A stretch of 6,481 bases of DNA, from the NCBI GenBank assembly GCA_016938395.1, contig JAFGUS010000179.1, forward strand, positions 1 to 6,481, written 5' to 3'. The translations under genes were made by a program, and so were the position numbers. The stretch is from Coriobacteriia bacterium (GTDB taxonomy: Bacteria; Actinomycetota; Coriobacteriia; Anaerosomatales; Anaerosomataceae). How positions within the stretch are numbered: the first letter of the stretch is position 1; every line of letters starts with the position of its first letter. The notes below the pieces were generated by a model, which was given only the letters and a program-made list of their open reading frames with translations, made no database searches and had not been told where the DNA came from. Positions 5,260-6,481 of this stretch are shown piece after piece.

Positions 5260-5718
5260 ATGACCGTGCCACCGACGCCCCGCGTTTGCGCGCTGTCCTC
5301 GCTGCTTGCCGCCGTGCTCCTCACGGCCGGCCTCGTCGCCGGCTGCGCTCCCGATCCTGAGCCTGCACGGGTCGCCGTCACGCTCGGCGGCGTTCCTGTG
5401 AGTGTTGAGATCGCCGACGATGATGCCGAGCGCGGCCGCGGCCTGCAGGACCACGCGCCGCTCGAGCCCGGCGACGGCATGCTCTTCGTCTTCGACGTGG
5501 CGGCCCCCCGCACGTTCGCGATGAAGGACGTCGACTTCCCCATCGATATCGTGTTCATCGCCGAGGACCTCACCGTGAGCGCCATCGAGCCGCTCTCGCC
5601 CGGCGAGGAGCGACTCGTCAACAGTCCGGGCCAGAGCCGCTATGTGATCGAGCTGCCGCAGGGGTGGGCCGCCGGGCAGGGAATAGGCGTGGGGAGCGCG
5701 TTCATCGTGCCCGAGTGA
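5260..5718 (+). CDS. DUF192 lipoprotein
   Basis: A 152-residue exported protein with a lipoprotein signal. Residues 11-28 are hydrophobic and lead into the lipobox LVAGC, so C29 would be lipidated and the protein anchored to the outer face of the membrane. The rest is a DUF192 domain: VPVSVEIADDDAERGRGLQ (45-63), GMLFVFDVAAPRTFAMKDV (73-91), the highly typical FPIDIVFI (93-100), and a closing strand region SRYVIELPQGWA. DUF192 proteins are small beta-rich proteins, and to my knowledge the family has no established biochemical role. The ATG at 5260 was chosen because it places the signal peptide at the N-terminus; its ribosome-binding site is weak. An ATG at 5218 would add 14 residues and would overlap the probable promoter of the divergent glycosyltransferase. 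The gene ends 3 bases from the convergent acetyltransferase gene. Confidence 0.9.
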   Translation: MTVPPTPRVCALSSLLAAVLLTAGLVAGCAPDPEPARVAVTLGGVPVSVEIADDDAERGRGLQDHAPLEPGDGMLFVFDVAAPRTFAMKDVDFPIDIVFIAEDLTVSAIEPLSPGEERLVNSPGQSRYVIELPQGWAAGQGIGVGSAFIVPE

Positions 5719-5721
5719 GCG

Positions 5722-6192
5722 CTACCGCACCTTCTCGAGCCACACGAGCGTCAGGCGATCGTCCACGTACTCGCGACGGGTCTCGCGGTAGCCGAGCGAG
5801 GCGTACAGTCGGAGCGATGCGGTGCTGAGGTGCCCCGTGAAGAGCTCGAAGCGCGCCGCCTCAGGGAAGACCTCCTCGGCAGCCGTCGCGAGCGCCCGCG
5901 CGATCCCCTCTCCCTGGCGCTCGGGCTCCACCGCGAGCCGCGCGAGGTAACACGTGCCGTCAGGTTGCAGCTCGCCCTGGATGGTGCCCACGAGCGCGCC
6001 CTCTGCGTCCTCGGCCTTGAGGACCACGCGGGTCTGGTAGCAGGCACGGTGCTCGTCGAGTGATTCGGTGAGCGGCGGGAGGGTGGGGTCGTTGTAGAGG
6101 ACCGCCACGGGGGCGAACGCACGATGGATGAGCGCGAGGATCTGCTCCGCGTCCTCGACGGTCGCACGCGTGATGGAGACGTCGCCGTTCAT
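5722..6192 (-). CDS. GNAT-family N-acetyltransferase
   Basis: A 156-residue single-domain GNAT enzyme, which transfers an acetyl group from acetyl-CoA to an amine on an unknown acceptor in the cytoplasm. The N-terminus ITRATVEDAEQILALIHRAF (residues 7-26) is the usual beta1-alpha1 opening. Motif A is LARLAVEPERQGEGIARAL (83-101), with the acetyl-CoA pyrophosphate loop R92-Q-G-E-G-I-A98. Motif B is TASLRLYASLGYRETR (124-139), including the Tyr commonly used as a general acid (Y130 or Y135). The ATG at 6192 has a weak GAGA element about eight bases upstream and matches the expected domain start. Nothing in the context names the substrate. It could act on a protein N-terminus, an amino acid or a small toxic amine. 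It appears to stand alone, convergent with the DUF192 gene with no room for a terminator between their stop codons. Confidence 0.92.
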   Translation of the reverse strand: MNGDVSITRATVEDAEQILALIHRAFAPVAVLYNDPTLPPLTESLDEHRACYQTRVVLKAEDAEGALVGTIQGELQPDGTCYLARLAVEPERQGEGIARALATAAEEVFPEAARFELFTGHLSTASLRLYASLGYRETRREYVDDRLTLVWLEKVR

Positions 6193-6481
6193 ACGGCGAT
6201 TCTCGCAGATGGAGCCCTGTGATTAGAAGTGGAACGGCGTGGCCGAGCTGAAGATCCGCTTGGCCGGCTTGATGCGCACCACCGAACCTGCAGCGCACAC
6301 CTGGCGCTGGAGAAGGACCGTCATCTCGTACCTGCGACGGCGCTTCCTCGGATGCGTGGTGGCCAGCCTACGCATGCGTTCACCTGCCTCTTCGCTGGTA
6401 GGGGCTCCGCGCCCGCGGGCGCGGACGTGCGGGCACACGCGCGTCTCCTCGACGCGCGTGGGCTGCCAGAGAGGTGAGTAG
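6193..6481. other. Unassigned region with two competing open frames
   Basis: No gene can be called with confidence. On the minus strand, a frame is open from the window edge (6480) to TAA at 6223 and would be the C-terminal 85 residues of a gene entering from outside, ending IFSSATPFHF; internal starts would be at 6438 (GTG) or 6324 (ATG). On the plus strand, a GTG at 6239 opens 80 codons (MAELKIRLAGLMRTTEP...) closing with TAG at 6479-6481. The two frames share third codon positions, so G/C bias at that position cannot separate them. Both are very rich in Arg and contain no Asp or Asn, as chance frames in GC-rich DNA often are. Neither start has a convincing ribosome-binding site. The promoter of the acetyltransferase gene should lie near 6193-6240. 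AGAGAGGTGA (6469-6478) could be a ribosome-binding site for a plus-strand gene starting just past the window. Confidence 0.3.
6395..6469 (+). repeat. Nested palindromes, possible three-way-junction RNA
   Basis: Two strong inverted repeats lie ten bases apart. The first, 6406-6425, is a perfect 20-base palindrome (8-bp stem, CGCG loop). The second has arms CACGCGCGTC (6436-6445) and GACGCGCGTG (6451-6460) around TCCTC, a perfect 10-bp stem. Flanking them, CTGGTAG (6395-6401) can pair with CTGCCAG (6463-6469) over 7 bp with one U-G pair, closing a three-way junction. The wobble works only in plus-strand RNA. No T-run follows, so it is not a typical terminator. A further 10-base palindrome, ACGCATGCGT, lies at 6370-6379. 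GC-rich sequence makes chance pairing easier, and a coding frame may overlap. Confidence 0.35.

Noticed and set aside
4050..5360. 436-codon plus-strand open frame opposite the glycosyltransferase
   Set aside because: Antisense shadow; the minus strand carries clear GT4 motifs, and the plus frame gives an Arg/His-rich product without domains.
5211..5621. N-terminal extension of the glycosyltransferase frame
   Set aside because: It lies opposite the DUF192 lipoprotein gene, and the protein's Rossmann fold starts at MRIAYITDTY.
1..6481. CRISPR array, insertion sequence, phage or toxin-antitoxin genes
   Set aside because: No evenly spaced repeats, transposase motifs, target-site duplications or integrase motifs were seen on either strand, although the window includes a tRNA that could act as an integration site.

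Overview
This is a GC-rich (about two-thirds G+C by eye) bacterial chromosomal window holding one tRNA gene and eight protein genes that I can support, in short runs on both strands. A tRNA with genomically encoded CCA, a many-heme membrane-anchored cytochrome c, strong G/C third-position bias, several GTG starts and no phage or transposon genes suggest an anaerobically respiring, high-GC lineage. A deep-branching anaerobic actinobacterium would fit, but no marker gene here fixes the taxonomy, so that placement is inference.

Layout. 1-130: tRNA-Val(UAC) followed by a strong 12-bp hairpin. 153-332 (minus): a 59-codon gene for a tiny secreted protein with a GTG start and a very good Shine-Dalgarno. 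498-1571 (minus): a membrane-anchored cytochrome c with twelve heme-binding motifs. 1729-2481 (plus): a five-helix membrane protein of unknown function, divergent from the cytochrome. 2581-2620: an inverted repeat whose 3' arm contains the ribosome-binding site of the next gene. 2630-3019 (plus): an unrecognised 129-residue helical protein, ending at an intrinsic terminator. 4044-5210 and 3100-4032 (minus): a GT4 glycosyltransferase followed 11 bases later by a cation diffusion facilitator transporter, probably one transcript. 5260-5718 (plus): a DUF192 lipoprotein, divergent from the glycosyltransferase. 5722-6192 (minus): a GNAT N-acetyltransferase, convergent with the DUF192 gene across 3 bases. 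6193-6481: no gene can be called with confidence. It holds two mutually exclusive open frames and a compact set of perfect palindromes.

Function. The gene set mixes extracytoplasmic electron transfer (cytochrome), envelope glycolipid or polysaccharide synthesis (glycosyltransferase), metal efflux (CDF) and general-purpose genes. No defence, mobile or biosynthetic cluster is visible. The points most worth a second look are the twelve-heme cytochrome with a CX3CH first site and a repeated two-heme unit, its unresolved start, the overlooked small secreted protein downstream of it, and the hairpin that could mask the ribosome-binding site of the 129-residue gene.
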